From: Pseudomonadaceae bacterium
Lineage (GTDB): Bacteria; Pseudomonadota; Gammaproteobacteria; Pseudomonadales; Azotimanducaceae
Reading direction: 5' to 3'
Length of the DNA: 64,000 bases
Assembly: GCA_024743175.1 (NCBI GenBank)
Contig: JANSXA010000005.1
Coordinates: 248,001 to 312,000, forward strand
Part shown: piece after piece, positions 53,503 through 62,722 of the stretch
Position numbering within the stretch: the first letter of the stretch is position 1
Layout of the letters: the number at the start of each line of letters is the position of its first letter
The notes under the pieces: model-generated
Told to the model about the DNA's origin: nothing
What the model saw: the letters and a program-made list of their open reading frames with translations, nothing else
Databases searched by the model: none
Translations under genes and position numbers: made by a program

Positions 53503-53915
53503 GTACCTTTGTGCTGCATGAACGGCTGGCGGCCGATACTTCAGTGGTATGTGAATTACCGTTCAGCCGTTGTCTGCTGATGCATGATGCCCGTTATCCG
53601 TGGCTTATTCTGGTCCCCAGGATGGCAGACCTGCGCGATCTGCATGAGGTTCCCGCGGAAAACAGACAGACGCTGTTCGACGAGATTGACCAGGTTTCTC
53701 AAGCGCTGATCAAACTCACAGATGCTTATAAGATAAACGTTGCCGCCCTGGGTAATCAGGTTCCACAGCTGCATATACACGTGATTGCACGCCAGCAGGA
53801 TGATGATGCGTGGCCAGGGCCGGTCTGGGGGGTGGGAGAAGCGACACCTTATGCAGACGTTGAACTGCTAAAAACATTACAAAACCTGACGCATCTGCTG
53901 ACTACCACACCTTAA
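53499..53915 (+). CDS. HIT-domain nucleotide hydrolase/transferase
   Basis: 138 residues from the ATG at 53499, which overlaps the DUF3604 stop by four bases. The histidine triad appears as QLHIHVIARQQ: the last two His of the HxHxH motif are present while the first is Gln, as in the proteobacterial subgroup often annotated as diadenosine tetraphosphate hydrolase. MHDARYPWLILVPRM and NVAALGNQVPQLHIH are typical. It may hydrolyse dinucleoside polyphosphates or AMP conjugates. It converges on the YfcG-like gene, with only six bases between the stops. Confidence 0.87.
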   Translation: MSTFVLHERLAADTSVVCELPFSRCLLMHDARYPWLILVPRMADLRDLHEVPAENRQTLFDEIDQVSQALIKLTDAYKINVAALGNQVPQLHIHVIARQQDDDAWPGPVWGVGEATPYADVELLKTLQNLTHLLTTTP

Positions 53916-53921
53916 CGTCAC

Positions 53922-54548
53922 TTAGCTCGCGGGTAGCGGAATCTCCGCGCCTGTTGATGGCACATCAAAGCCTTGTTGCACAGCGGGCCTTGCGGCAATT
54001 GCCTTGTACCAGCGCAGCAGATGTGGATAACTCGGAAAATCAATCCCGTGCCATTCATAACGCGCTATCCAGGGCCAGGTAGCCATATCGGCTATCGAAT
54101 AGCTGCCGGCAAGGTACTCGGTCTCGCCGAGACGTTTGTTCAACACGCCATACAAACGTTTTGTTTCCGCCGCGTAGCGTTTCTCCGCATAGGGTGCTTT
54201 GCCGGGATTAAATTTAAGAAAGTGGTGGGTCTGCCCCAGCATCGGACCTACGCTGGCCATCTGTAACATTAGCCACTCGAGTGTTAAATAGCGGTCCTTG
54301 CCCCAGAATCGATCGAACGTATCAGCCAGGTACACAAGAATAGCGCCGGATTCCATCAGTGACCGATTATTGTCGCGATCAACAATCACTGGAATTTTGT
54401 TGTTTGGACTGATGGCCAGAAATTCAGGTTCAAACTGCTCGTCTTTGCCTATATTTACCGCATGCACGGTATAAGGCAGGCCAAACTCCTCCAGTGCAAT
54501 CGAAACTTTACGACCGTTTGGCGTACTCCAGGTGTACAGATCAATCAT
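53922..54548 (-). CDS. yfcG: YfcG-like glutathione transferase (nu class)
   Basis: 208 residues, close to the 215 of E. coli YfcG. The N-terminal domain IDLYTWSTPNGRKVSIALEE and NIGKDEQFEPEFLAISPNNK, then IPVIVDRD and LMESGAILVYLAD, follow YfcG closely, with the TPNG glutathione-contact motif. The helical domain has YLAGSYSIADMATWPWIARY. YfcG acts as a glutathione-dependent disulfide reductase. It has an AAGGATG ribosome site. It is the fourth GST-type gene in the window, and the second of the nu class after the one at 25788. Its neighbour on the same strand is an XRE-type regulator gene. Confidence 0.87.
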   Translation of the reverse strand: MIDLYTWSTPNGRKVSIALEEFGLPYTVHAVNIGKDEQFEPEFLAISPNNKIPVIVDRDNNRSLMESGAILVYLADTFDRFWGKDRYLTLEWLMLQMASVGPMLGQTHHFLKFNPGKAPYAEKRYAAETKRLYGVLNKRLGETEYLAGSYSIADMATWPWIARYEWHGIDFPSYPHLLRWYKAIAARPAVQQGFDVPSTGAEIPLPAS

Positions 54549-54568
54549 CAGGCATCCTTAAACCAGGT

Positions 54569-55303
54569 TCATTTTTTCAACGCCCGCATATCTTCAGGTT
54601 CCCACTGATTACGAAACGCAAGTAAAAGACCGGCACCGGTCCGCTGATCCAGGGGCAATTGAGCATCTGCATCAGCGGCATCGTTAAAGTCATCGTAAAC
54701 CGCACGCAGGCGCTCTATGAAACGCTGCGCAGTTGAATCACTGACCGTGCCCCAGGCGAACCTGAAGCTGTCCTGGGTGCGCACCAGCTTACGATCCACA
54801 AAACTGCTCAGAACGGAACCAATGAAATAGCGCTCAATGGGTCCGTTTTTTCGCCAGCGGAAACTGCGTGAGACCTGCAGGCGATAACGATTTTCAGGCA
54901 GCAGTTCAATCACACCCAGGCGATCCAGGCGTGTGAATAATTGTTGCAGTTCAAGCGCTTCAATCTGATAGCTGGCCAGCACATCTTCAAAACGATAGCG
55001 GTTCAGGACACAGATGGCAGCGATAAAAAGTGGCAGATTCGCTGCAAGCTCGGCCTCCTGATCTTCACTGAGCTCCTGTATGCGCCCTTTCTGATCATCT
55101 ACTGACCTGACCAGTTCGAGTAGATCTGCCTGCGCAAGCTCACACAGTTGTTCCATCCGCTGCACAGAAAAACTCTGATCTTTGAACAGCCGTTTTACCG
55201 ATGCTTCAGATAGCTCCAGATGCTGGGCAGCATCTGCATACGTCAGCCCTGCCCGTTTCAACATTCGCTTAAGGGCATCTGTCAGATCACTGTTTCGCGA
55301 CAT
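54569..55303 (-). CDS. XRE/Cro-type helix-turn-helix regulator
   Basis: 244 residues from the ATG at 55303; the frame is open to 55384, but the extra stretch does not fit the family. Residues 5-60 are the HTH domain: LTDALKRMLKRAGLTYADAA, QHLELSEASVKRLFKDQSFS. The following 180 residues are a helical/winged domain (ELVRSVDDQKGRIQELSEDQE, VLNRYRFEDVLASYQIEALE, RLGVIELLPENRYRLQVSRS), which is shared by a gammaproteobacterial regulator group of unknown signal. It precedes the YfcG-like GST gene on the same strand and could control it. It is divergent from the diguanylate cyclase gene. Confidence 0.83.
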   Translation of the reverse strand: MSRNSDLTDALKRMLKRAGLTYADAAQHLELSEASVKRLFKDQSFSVQRMEQLCELAQADLLELVRSVDDQKGRIQELSEDQEAELAANLPLFIAAICVLNRYRFEDVLASYQIEALELQQLFTRLDRLGVIELLPENRYRLQVSRSFRWRKNGPIERYFIGSVLSSFVDRKLVRTQDSFRFAWGTVSDSTAQRFIERLRAVYDDFNDAADADAQLPLDQRTGAGLLLAFRNQWEPEDMRALKK

Positions 55304-55488
55304 CGGGCGCTGCAAACCTCCTCTGGCCAGAGATAGAAACCAACAAAGCACGATTGTGCCACCAACCAGCGTGACACACATCACGTTTCATCGGGTTTGC
55401 AATTGAGCCTGCTAAGCACTGCTGCGATGCTAAACGTGGGCTCATCCATGCGCTACCCTGCGCAACGCAGATAAAGGACTCGCTGTAC

Positions 55489-57033
55489 GTGTTTCAGTTG
55501 ACCATATGGTCCCTCCCACCGCTGGCCGCCGCTGCACTCACCTTTGCAGCCTTCATGCGCGCGCGCCCGCAGCGCAGAGTTCCCGGTGGTTATGCGTTGC
55601 GCTTTTTCTTCCTGACGCTGTTTTTCTGGTCTGCTTTTAACACCGTCGCTACCCTGGTGACTTCTGAAAGGGCTATTTTTCTTGCCACCCAGTTTGCCTA
55701 TTTAGGGGTTTCGCTCGCCCCGGTGGCCTGGTTTGTTTTTGCGTTGACTTACAGTCAGCGTGTGGTAAGAATTTCCCGGCACGCGCTGAATACCATTTCT
55801 GCGCTGCCGTTGATCACCATGTTGCTTGCGCTGTCAAATTCCTCCCACCAGTTGATCTGGATAGATCTGCGCTTCGTAACAGCGGACGGGTTCACCGGTC
55901 TGGTCACCGAACACGGCTTCTGGTTTTACGTGCACGCCGTTTACTCCTACGCGCTCATACTCGTTGCGACCGCCGTTCTTGCCTTTGCCCTCACCCAGAA
56001 CAAACAGCATCATCAGAGTCTGTTAGCAGCGGTCTTTGCGCCTGTAATCGCAGTTACCACCAACCTGCTGTCACTCTCACCATGGTTTCCCTACCCCTTT
56101 CTGGACCTGACCATGATCGGATTTGTTGCCGCGGTGCTCATTCTGGACGTTGGCATCATGCGCCGCGGACTGCTAAACAATGCACCGGTTTCAAGAGAGC
56201 GCATAATTGAACATCTGAAGGATCCTGTGCTTGTTCTCAACCACGATGGCGAGATCATTGACGCCAATCAATCTGCGCTGAACGCCTGGGACCATGAATT
56301 CAGTCTACTCACTAACAATATCGATCAGCTTATTCCCAGGCTGCCCACGGACATCCTGATCAGCCCGGAAAGCAACAGCGAAATCACCATCAATCAACGC
56401 GCCTACGAGATAGCCTCGACACCACTGGACCCAACCAATACTGAATCTCAGGTGGCCATTGTGTTTCGCGACGTCACGGAACGTAGAGCAGCCATCGATG
56501 CACTGCAGAGCACAAAGGCTGAACTCCAGCGCATGGCGCATACGGATGCCCTGACCAGCATGCACAACCGACGCTACTTCATGGAGCGTCTACAAAGTGA
56601 GTTCGAGCGTGTTGTGCGCCACGGCAGCGTTCTGTCCGTTCTGCTGTTCGATCTGGATCACTTCAAGAAGGTCAACGATACCTACGGTCATGATATCGGT
56701 GATGCTGTGCTCATCGCGATTGCAGAGGTTGTCAAACAGGTGAAACGTACAACCGACATTGCCTGTCGATTCGGCGGCGAAGAGTTTGCGCTGCTACTAC
56801 CGGAAACTGACAAGATCGGCGCGCTCAATCTGGCTCAGAGGATGCGCAGAAGCATTGAGAGTTACCCGTATGCCAGCAGAATTGGCCACAACGTGAAGGT
56901 GACAGCCAGTATCGGTGTCGCCACCTTGACGCACACAGATCAAGCGCCGGAAAGTCTGCTGAAGACAGCCGACCGGGCGCTTTACAAAGCGAAAGACGGT
57001 GGCCGCAATATGGTGTGTGTCAACAACGACTGA
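55489..57033 (+). CDS. Membrane diguanylate cyclase: 7TM-PAS-GGDEF
   Basis: 514 residues from a GTG with AAAGGA nine bases upstream. Residues 1-230 hold seven membrane segments of the histidine-kinase N-terminal 7TM type (start TIWSLPPLAAAALTFAAFMR). A PAS-like domain covers about 235-335 (DPVLVLNHDGEIIDANQSAL). The GGDEF domain starts near 350 (AHTDALTSMHNRRYFMERLQ) with an intact active site GGEEF at 429-433 and an inhibitory I-site RTTD at 420-423. It should make cyclic di-GMP in response to a membrane or small-molecule signal and be product-inhibited. No EAL domain is present. Confidence 0.93.
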   Translation: MFQLTIWSLPPLAAAALTFAAFMRARPQRRVPGGYALRFFFLTLFFWSAFNTVATLVTSERAIFLATQFAYLGVSLAPVAWFVFALTYSQRVVRISRHALNTISALPLITMLLALSNSSHQLIWIDLRFVTADGFTGLVTEHGFWFYVHAVYSYALILVATAVLAFALTQNKQHHQSLLAAVFAPVIAVTTNLLSLSPWFPYPFLDLTMIGFVAAVLILDVGIMRRGLLNNAPVSRERIIEHLKDPVLVLNHDGEIIDANQSALNAWDHEFSLLTNNIDQLIPRLPTDILISPESNSEITINQRAYEIASTPLDPTNTESQVAIVFRDVTERRAAIDALQSTKAELQRMAHTDALTSMHNRRYFMERLQSEFERVVRHGSVLSVLLFDLDHFKKVNDTYGHDIGDAVLIAIAEVVKQVKRTTDIACRFGGEEFALLLPETDKIGALNLAQRMRRSIESYPYASRIGHNVKVTASIGVATLTHTDQAPESLLKTADRALYKAKDGGRNMVCVNND

Positions 57034-57055
57034 CCCTGACAGTGCGCGCAGAAGA

Positions 57056-57817
57056 TCAATGCAGCGGCAATGTCAGAGTGAAAGCCCCTCCTTGATCAAC
57101 AGCCTGGAACGAGATCTGTGGTCCATCCATATCGGATTCCAGGAACGCTTCATACATGAATCCGGCGAGGAAATTTCCCAGCGCATAACCTACCAGGACA
57201 TCCGCCAGATGATGTTTGCGCGCTTCAACCCGCGCCAGGCCTGTACTTATCGCAACTGCATGCAGGGAAACGTTTAACGTCTGCCGACTCCAGGCTGGCA
57301 TATCAATGTAAGACAGGTTGCGACGCGCCATGTGTGTTCGCGACGCCGCCTTCGAAGCATGCCCGGAAGGCATGGAACGATCGTTAGATCCATCTGGCCG
57401 CTCCCGCCCGACAACTTCTTTCAGAGAATAGGAGACAACACCATCAAGTGCCGCTGTGGCAACGCCGACACTTATGCCTTTGAATTTATCCTGCACCGTT
57501 GGACTGGGCGCAAATAAAGCAGTCAGCACATAGGCACCACTGGCTACATCACGCAGATTGCTGCTGATTTTATCCGCGTCATCACCAAACAGAGGCTGGT
57601 CTTCTGCCAGGTCCTCAGACCATTTCTTATCGACGTCGCCAGCAAGCATCACACCTGCTGTAAGCACAGGTACCCAAACCGTGGGATCCTTTGCCGCTGT
57701 CCGTGCCGCTTCTGAGAATTGACTGCCCGTTGGCCAGTGAACAGAACTACCCCAGCTCCCCTGACCGACACAACCACCAAGACCTAACAGACACACACAC
57801 GTTATCAGTACTCTCAA
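57056..57817 (-). CDS. PAP2-family membrane-associated phosphatase
   Basis: 253 residues from a TTG that overlaps the DUF4340 stop (TTGA). The N-terminus is a signal/lipoprotein-like segment (LITCVCLLGLGGCVGQ), so the protein may be lipid-anchored at Cys16. The phosphatase signatures are KEVVGRERP (KxxxxxxRP), MPSGHAS (PSGH) and, less typically, RVEARKHHLADV in place of SRxxxxxHxxxD. It would dephosphorylate lipid phosphates or undecaprenyl pyrophosphate at the periplasmic face. It is the last gene of the Gld-like ABC operon, which is unusual company. Confidence 0.85.
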   Translation of the reverse strand: MRVLITCVCLLGLGGCVGQGSWGSSVHWPTGSQFSEAARTAAKDPTVWVPVLTAGVMLAGDVDKKWSEDLAEDQPLFGDDADKISSNLRDVASGAYVLTALFAPSPTVQDKFKGISVGVATAALDGVVSYSLKEVVGRERPDGSNDRSMPSGHASKAASRTHMARRNLSYIDMPAWSRQTLNVSLHAVAISTGLARVEARKHHLADVLVGYALGNFLAGFMYEAFLESDMDGPQISFQAVDQGGAFTLTLPLH

Positions 57818-58734
57818 TCATCCCCCTGTAGACTTCCAGCCTCTTCGTTGGTATCAGCGGCAGAAAAATCTACATCCGTCATCAGCAGCTGTTCAGCAAT
57901 ATAGGTCGCCAAACTGAACAAAGCCGGCTCGCCTGCTGGCGAAATATAGTAGTCATCACTATCGCCCACCCGCGCGATTGTAACCTGCTTTTGCTCTGCA
58001 TCATTGCTTAAATCGATTCTGGCTTGCTGTTCCAGACCTTCCGGTGCCTCCTCGATCACGCCTGTAATCTGCAGGGTCGTGAATCGGTTCGAATACGTTG
58101 TAGCGACAGCGGCGTCGGCGGCGGCGCCGTTATACAGCCAGCCCGTGTCAGTTTTCACCAGGTTCTGTGCGGCTGCTTCGGGATCAGCAGGGGTTAATGT
58201 CACTGATGTTGGCGATTGATTCAGCGCAAACATTTTTTTGTTCAACCAGCCATCAACATTCACCGGCAACTCAAAATTGGATAATCCAATGCTGTAAATT
58301 GAGTCACTGCCTGCCCGTCGGCCATGCACTTTCTGAAACCCAGGAGAGGTACCCAGATACAAAGCCGGTACGTCGCCTGCACCATCCAGAACAACTCGAC
58401 GTTGGAATTTATCCTGCGCAACTTCGAAGCGAACAGCACTGGCAGCTGTTGTTGCCACAGGCCACTGCATGTCCAGTGTGGCAAGTTTTTCCAGAATGCC
58501 AGCGACTTTGGCCGCATCTGCGGGATAGCCGCCTACCTGCCAGCCATCACCACTGCGCAACAGGTTTACCTCCTGATTGCCATCACTGAGCGTGATGCCC
58601 TGAACCTCGCCCGGCTCAAACGACAGCAGGACACTCTCCTTCTGCGTGGTTGGTTGAGTCTGCCACCTGAACAACAGGACCAAAACAAGTTGCAGTACCA
58701 GAACCGCGGTGAGGAGTACCAATTTGTTATTCAC
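57814..58734 (-). CDS. DUF4340 protein of the Gld-like ABC operon
   Basis: 306 residues from a GTG overlapping the upstream stop by four bases. One N-terminal membrane helix (residues 4-22, LVLLTAVLVLQLVLVLLF) anchors a periplasmic domain made of repeated beta-alpha units (VQGITLSDGNQEVNLLRSGD, then VTLTPADPEAAAQNLVKTDT), the DUF4340 pattern. Such proteins regularly follow GldG-type genes and are thought to be part of that exporter complex; no direct function is known. It is coupled at both ends to its neighbours. Confidence 0.87.
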   Translation of the reverse strand: MNNKLVLLTAVLVLQLVLVLLFRWQTQPTTQKESVLLSFEPGEVQGITLSDGNQEVNLLRSGDGWQVGGYPADAAKVAGILEKLATLDMQWPVATTAASAVRFEVAQDKFQRRVVLDGAGDVPALYLGTSPGFQKVHGRRAGSDSIYSIGLSNFELPVNVDGWLNKKMFALNQSPTSVTLTPADPEAAAQNLVKTDTGWLYNGAAADAAVATTYSNRFTTLQITGVIEEAPEGLEQQARIDLSNDAEQKQVTIARVGDSDDYYISPAGEPALFSLATYIAEQLLMTDVDFSAADTNEEAGSLQGDD

Positions 58735-61658
58735 GACTGACCCCCATCCAGATTAGCCATCAACATACTGTGTTGTCGCCGGCGCGCCTGTGATCGCAGA
58801 CGGAATACAAACCAGACAAGCAGCACCCCGAGCAGAGCCAATACATAATTGGCAACTTCTATAAGACTTTGTGTCGCCACATCCATACCTGGCAGGGTTC
58901 GATTGAAATTACCTCGCGCACGAATACCGATGAGATTCTGATCCTCAAGTGCCCAATCCACTGCGTTAGCCACCATCTGTATCGAGTTACCGTAAATCGT
59001 GCCGTCCGCAGCGCCAACCATGCGCAGCGTCTGGTCCGCGAGAAAATCATTAGAGGCAAACACCAGTAAGCGCGCCGACTCCGGGGAACGCTCAATCACG
59101 CTGGAGACCACACCCAGGCTGTCTTCTTCTTCCACGCCCTCATCAGCTTCGCTGGCTGGTGATTCAATATCATCGTCCGGTTCGTCTGCGGGTGCTGCGA
59201 GCAACGGTGACGTCTGGCCTCTGTAATAGCTCTCAAAGCGTCCCTGCAGGGTTGCCGCCAGAGTATAAGCAGCCTGCTCAGTGGCCGGCGTGAACGTGGA
59301 ATCACCCTGTTCATCAATCTGTGGCATTACATTGGTGTCACTGGACAACCAGCTTTCACTGCTGGAACTCAGCAGGGAGCTTGCCACAACGTCCGGGGCC
59401 GGGCTTAGCGTCAGGGGTGAAGCCCACGACAGTGTTACCTGGGGTATGCCGGCATTTACCAGCATATCGTCATTGAGACCGTCACCGCGTACGTCAATAA
59501 AATAGGGATAATCAAGCATCACCAGATCCTGGAAACTGAATCCGCCCGCCTGTCGAGTAACCGGCACAGGAAAAGCTGTATTCTGTGTATCCATCACCAG
59601 ACTCTGACCCACAGTAACACCATGGTGGGCCAGCCAGCTTTGCAGGCCACTGTTGCGTTCAATTGCAAACAGACCGCTCTGGCTGGGTTGCGCAGCATAC
59701 GCACCTGTTGCTACCAGTACAGTTCCACCGCGCATCAAAAACTGATCCAGCGCAAACACCTGTTCTTCTGTGAAGCTGGTTGGATCAACAACAATCACCA
59801 TATCAGCCTGGGGCGGAACGACACCCTCACTTAGATCGTCTGTCAGAACGTTAAAATCAGCTGACAGGAAGTCGCGTAGAGAATTGAACGCGTTGCCAGG
59901 TGGCATTCCCTGCTGCTGCATATACGGCGGTACCGGCTCCGGCGCGACGAGCACGACGCTTTTCAATAGCCCTGTCGCGAACCGCTTCAGACCTTCCTGG
60001 AGACCACGTTTTATAGCTTCTTCGCTGTCGCTGTCCGGTATCGGCACCTGCACGACGGTATCGCCATCGTTCATCGTCAGATAGAAATAGAACCGGCTTT
60101 CGTCAAACAGGCTGGCTGCCATCGGCGAAAAGCCATATTGCTCAGCAATCTGCTGCGCCACTTCACCGCCATTGGCTTCAGGATCAATTATTTCAACATT
60201 CAGCTTACCCTGAGCCTGTGTGGCAAGCGTAGCCAGCACAGATTCCAAACTGCTCTTCAACGCCTGCAACTCCGGCGGTAGCTGTTCATCTGCTGAAATG
60301 TAACCTACAAAGTTGACCGGCGCAGCCATGTTATCGAAAACGCTGGCCCCACCCTGAAAACCGTACAACACTTTCTTGATACCGCGAGTAATATCAAACT
60401 CGGGGTTGGTCAGCTGTACTTCAAAGTCACCCTCGCCAGCCACTTTTACTTCGATCAGATCCTGAAAGTTAAGGACCTCGAATTCGTCGCCATATGCAAT
60501 CAGCACATCAAAATACGAATTCACCAGACTCGCCTGGTATCGATCTGCAACCTGAAACGGTACTGCGCGAATACCATATTTACTGTTAGCTTCGTTTTCT
60601 AATTCAGGATCTGTAGCGGGGTCTACAAACTCAACCCGCACGCTGCCATCACCAGCAACGGCGTATTCACTCAACAGGTCTTTGAGCCGCGGTACCAAAG
60701 GTGCAAGGTCCGGGTGTGTTTTGGCACTGAAGTAGCCACGGATCAACAAGGGTTCCCGTAGCTGCGCCAGATAGGTTCTGGTTGCATCCGATATGGAATA
60801 AATTTTCCCCTGAGTGACGTCCCATCGCAACGCAGAAACATTCTGCAACCAGGCATTAGCAAGCAGCAGGTTGGCAACCACCAGCGTAGTACTGACAAGC
60901 CAGAACCGATGACGACTGCGTGCTCCTTGAGAGGACCAACGCTCTTGCTCCAGCGCAAACACGTTGAGGGTCAGGAACACCAGAGCGATACAGGCATAAT
61001 AATACAGATCCCGCACATCCAGCACGCCACGGGTGATAGATTCGAAGCGGGCACCGCTGCCAATGGCCGCAAGCCAGGATTGAACAGTGCTGCCAAACAG
61101 TTCGGTGATCACTGGACTGCCTATCAGATAAAACAGACCACTGACCAGGCTGGCGAGCATCAGAGCCACGATCTGGCTGTCAGTACGCGAACTGATGTAC
61201 AAGCCGATTGCAATGTAGGCGCCGCCCAACAACATCGCCGCCAGGTAACCGGCAAATACCGGCCCCCAGTCCAGGTCGCCTATGAAACTTACGGTTAATG
61301 GCAGGGGCAGCGTTAACAGCAGCGCGATGGCCAGCAGCGCCCAGCAGGCGAAAAACTTGCCCAGAACAAACGCCCAGGTAGATGCCGGCATCGTCGCCAC
61401 AAACTCCAGCGTGCCGGAACGGCGCTCTTCACTCCACATGCGCATTGTCAGCGCAGCACTTAGAAAGATCAGCAGAATAGGCATCCATTCAAACATTGGA
61501 CGCACGTCGGCAATGTTGCGTGCAAAAAAGGATTCACCCCAGAACACAACAAATAAAGTCACCGCCAGGAAAGCTGCGAGAAACAGGTAGCCGATAGGAG
61601 ATACAAAAAACAGGATCAGTTCTTTGCGCTGTATCTGACCAATAATTTTAAGCAGCAT
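58731..61658 (-). CDS. Fused ABC-2 permease and GldG-like periplasmic protein
   Basis: 975 residues. Residues 1-245 are an ABC-2 permease like GldF, with six membrane segments and SEERRSGTLEFVATMPASTW. After another helix (about 255-275) comes a large periplasmic domain typical of GldG/ABC_transp_aux: KIYSISDATRTYLAQLREPL, FVDPATDPELENEANSKYGI, then a beta/alpha part with MVIVVDPTSFTEEQVFALDQ. It ends with an acidic low-complexity stretch near 850-880 (DEPDDDIESPASEADEGVEE) and one last helix. GldF and GldG are separate in Bacteroidota, so this is a fusion of both. It works with the ATPase encoded upstream, whose stop it overlaps by 11 bases. Confidence 0.88.
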   Translation of the reverse strand: MLLKIIGQIQRKELILFFVSPIGYLFLAAFLAVTLFVVFWGESFFARNIADVRPMFEWMPILLIFLSAALTMRMWSEERRSGTLEFVATMPASTWAFVLGKFFACWALLAIALLLTLPLPLTVSFIGDLDWGPVFAGYLAAMLLGGAYIAIGLYISSRTDSQIVALMLASLVSGLFYLIGSPVITELFGSTVQSWLAAIGSGARFESITRGVLDVRDLYYYACIALVFLTLNVFALEQERWSSQGARSRHRFWLVSTTLVVANLLLANAWLQNVSALRWDVTQGKIYSISDATRTYLAQLREPLLIRGYFSAKTHPDLAPLVPRLKDLLSEYAVAGDGSVRVEFVDPATDPELENEANSKYGIRAVPFQVADRYQASLVNSYFDVLIAYGDEFEVLNFQDLIEVKVAGEGDFEVQLTNPEFDITRGIKKVLYGFQGGASVFDNMAAPVNFVGYISADEQLPPELQALKSSLESVLATLATQAQGKLNVEIIDPEANGGEVAQQIAEQYGFSPMAASLFDESRFYFYLTMNDGDTVVQVPIPDSDSEEAIKRGLQEGLKRFATGLLKSVVLVAPEPVPPYMQQQGMPPGNAFNSLRDFLSADFNVLTDDLSEGVVPPQADMVIVVDPTSFTEEQVFALDQFLMRGGTVLVATGAYAAQPSQSGLFAIERNSGLQSWLAHHGVTVGQSLVMDTQNTAFPVPVTRQAGGFSFQDLVMLDYPYFIDVRGDGLNDDMLVNAGIPQVTLSWASPLTLSPAPDVVASSLLSSSSESWLSSDTNVMPQIDEQGDSTFTPATEQAAYTLAATLQGRFESYYRGQTSPLLAAPADEPDDDIESPASEADEGVEEEDSLGVVSSVIERSPESARLLVFASNDFLADQTLRMVGAADGTIYGNSIQMVANAVDWALEDQNLIGIRARGNFNRTLPGMDVATQSLIEVANYVLALLGVLLVWFVFRLRSQARRRQHSMLMANLDGGQS

Positions 61659-62571
61659 CAGACACCTCTTGGGGAGTAGCTTCGCTGACCTGTTTGAAAA
61701 TACTTTCCAGATCCTGAGCGGCGGGCACCAGAGAGTAGACGGGCACGCCTGCCTGAACCAGAGTTGTGGCCAGCGCGCTCACACCTGCATCAAGATCGCC
61801 ATTGAGCTCGATGCGCCAGTGCCCGGCGGATTCAGGCACAATCCCGGCCGTCACCGCCAGTCCACCTAACAGCTGCTTTACATCGGCGTGTGCATCTGTC
61901 TTCAACTGCACTGCAGATGCCTGCTGCAGATCCTGCAGCCGTTCGTCCAGAGCCAACTGTCCGGCACGCAGAATCAGCACTCGGTCACAAACCGCTTTCA
62001 CTTCCTGCATGATATGAGTGGACAGGATCACCGTTGCATCGCGCGCTAAGTGACGGATCAATTCCCGCATATGCTGGGTCTGCGTTGGATCCAGACCGTT
62101 CGATGGCTCGTCAAGAATGACAAATTTTGGTGCGTGCAGAATGGCCTGGGCAACACCAACACGTTGTTTGTAACCGCGGCTGAGGGTATCGATGCGATCC
62201 ATCACCCGGCTTTGCAGCTGCGTGGCTTCGATGGCTTGTGGCACACACTGAGCAGGCTGCAAGCCGCGCAATTGCGCAGCGTACGACAGATATTCAACAA
62301 CAGTCAGCTCAGGGTACAGAGGTGAACTTTCGGGTAGATAACCCATCTTCGCCTGCACCAGGTCCGGTGCTGCAAACACATCGATGCCATCCACCAGAGT
62401 CTGGCCTGCGCAGGGTTCCAGAAAGCCGGTCAACATCTTCATGATGGTGGTTTTGCCCGCGCCATTATGTCCCAGTAACCCAACCACCTCGCCAGGCTCT
62501 ATGCTGAACGATACATCGTCGACGGCTTTGAAATTGCCGTAGCGGCGCACCAGGTTCCGTGCTTCGATCAT
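61648..62571 (-). CDS. ABC-type exporter ATPase (GldA-like)
   Basis: 307 residues with an AAGGAG ribosome site. The single ATPase domain has Walker A GHNGAGKTT, the Q-loop region YLPESSPLYPELTV, signature LSRGYKQRVG, Walker B FVILDEPSNGLD and the H-loop STHIMQEV. A C-terminal extension of about 90 residues follows (LKTDAHADVKQLLGGLAVTA), as in ABC-2 and GldA-type proteins. It energises the fused permease encoded next. Among Gld proteins GldA is needed for gliding in Flavobacterium, but outside that phylum the cargo is unknown. Divergent from the alpha/beta hydrolase gene, with a 151-bp gap between. Confidence 0.9.
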   Translation of the reverse strand: MIEARNLVRRYGNFKAVDDVSFSIEPGEVVGLLGHNGAGKTTIMKMLTGFLEPCAGQTLVDGIDVFAAPDLVQAKMGYLPESSPLYPELTVVEYLSYAAQLRGLQPAQCVPQAIEATQLQSRVMDRIDTLSRGYKQRVGVAQAILHAPKFVILDEPSNGLDPTQTQHMRELIRHLARDATVILSTHIMQEVKAVCDRVLILRAGQLALDERLQDLQQASAVQLKTDAHADVKQLLGGLAVTAGIVPESAGHWRIELNGDLDAGVSALATTLVQAGVPVYSLVPAAQDLESIFKQVSEATPQEVSDAA

Positions 62572-62722
62572 AAAGACTCCTTAACGGTTAGCAGACAATC
62601 GATCTCGGTGGAGAAAAATATTGATTTGGAGAGAAATTTCAAGAGCAGCAGCAAGCAAATTTGTTGCAAATTGTCACGGGAAGCGCCAACTTCGCCAGTG
62701 AGAAAGTTCGGCGCAATCTAAC

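Noticed and set aside
53750-53800. HIT motif with Gln in place of the first His, considered as a broken active site
   Set aside because: The catalytic central His pair is present and the QLHxH form is common in the proteobacterial subgroup.
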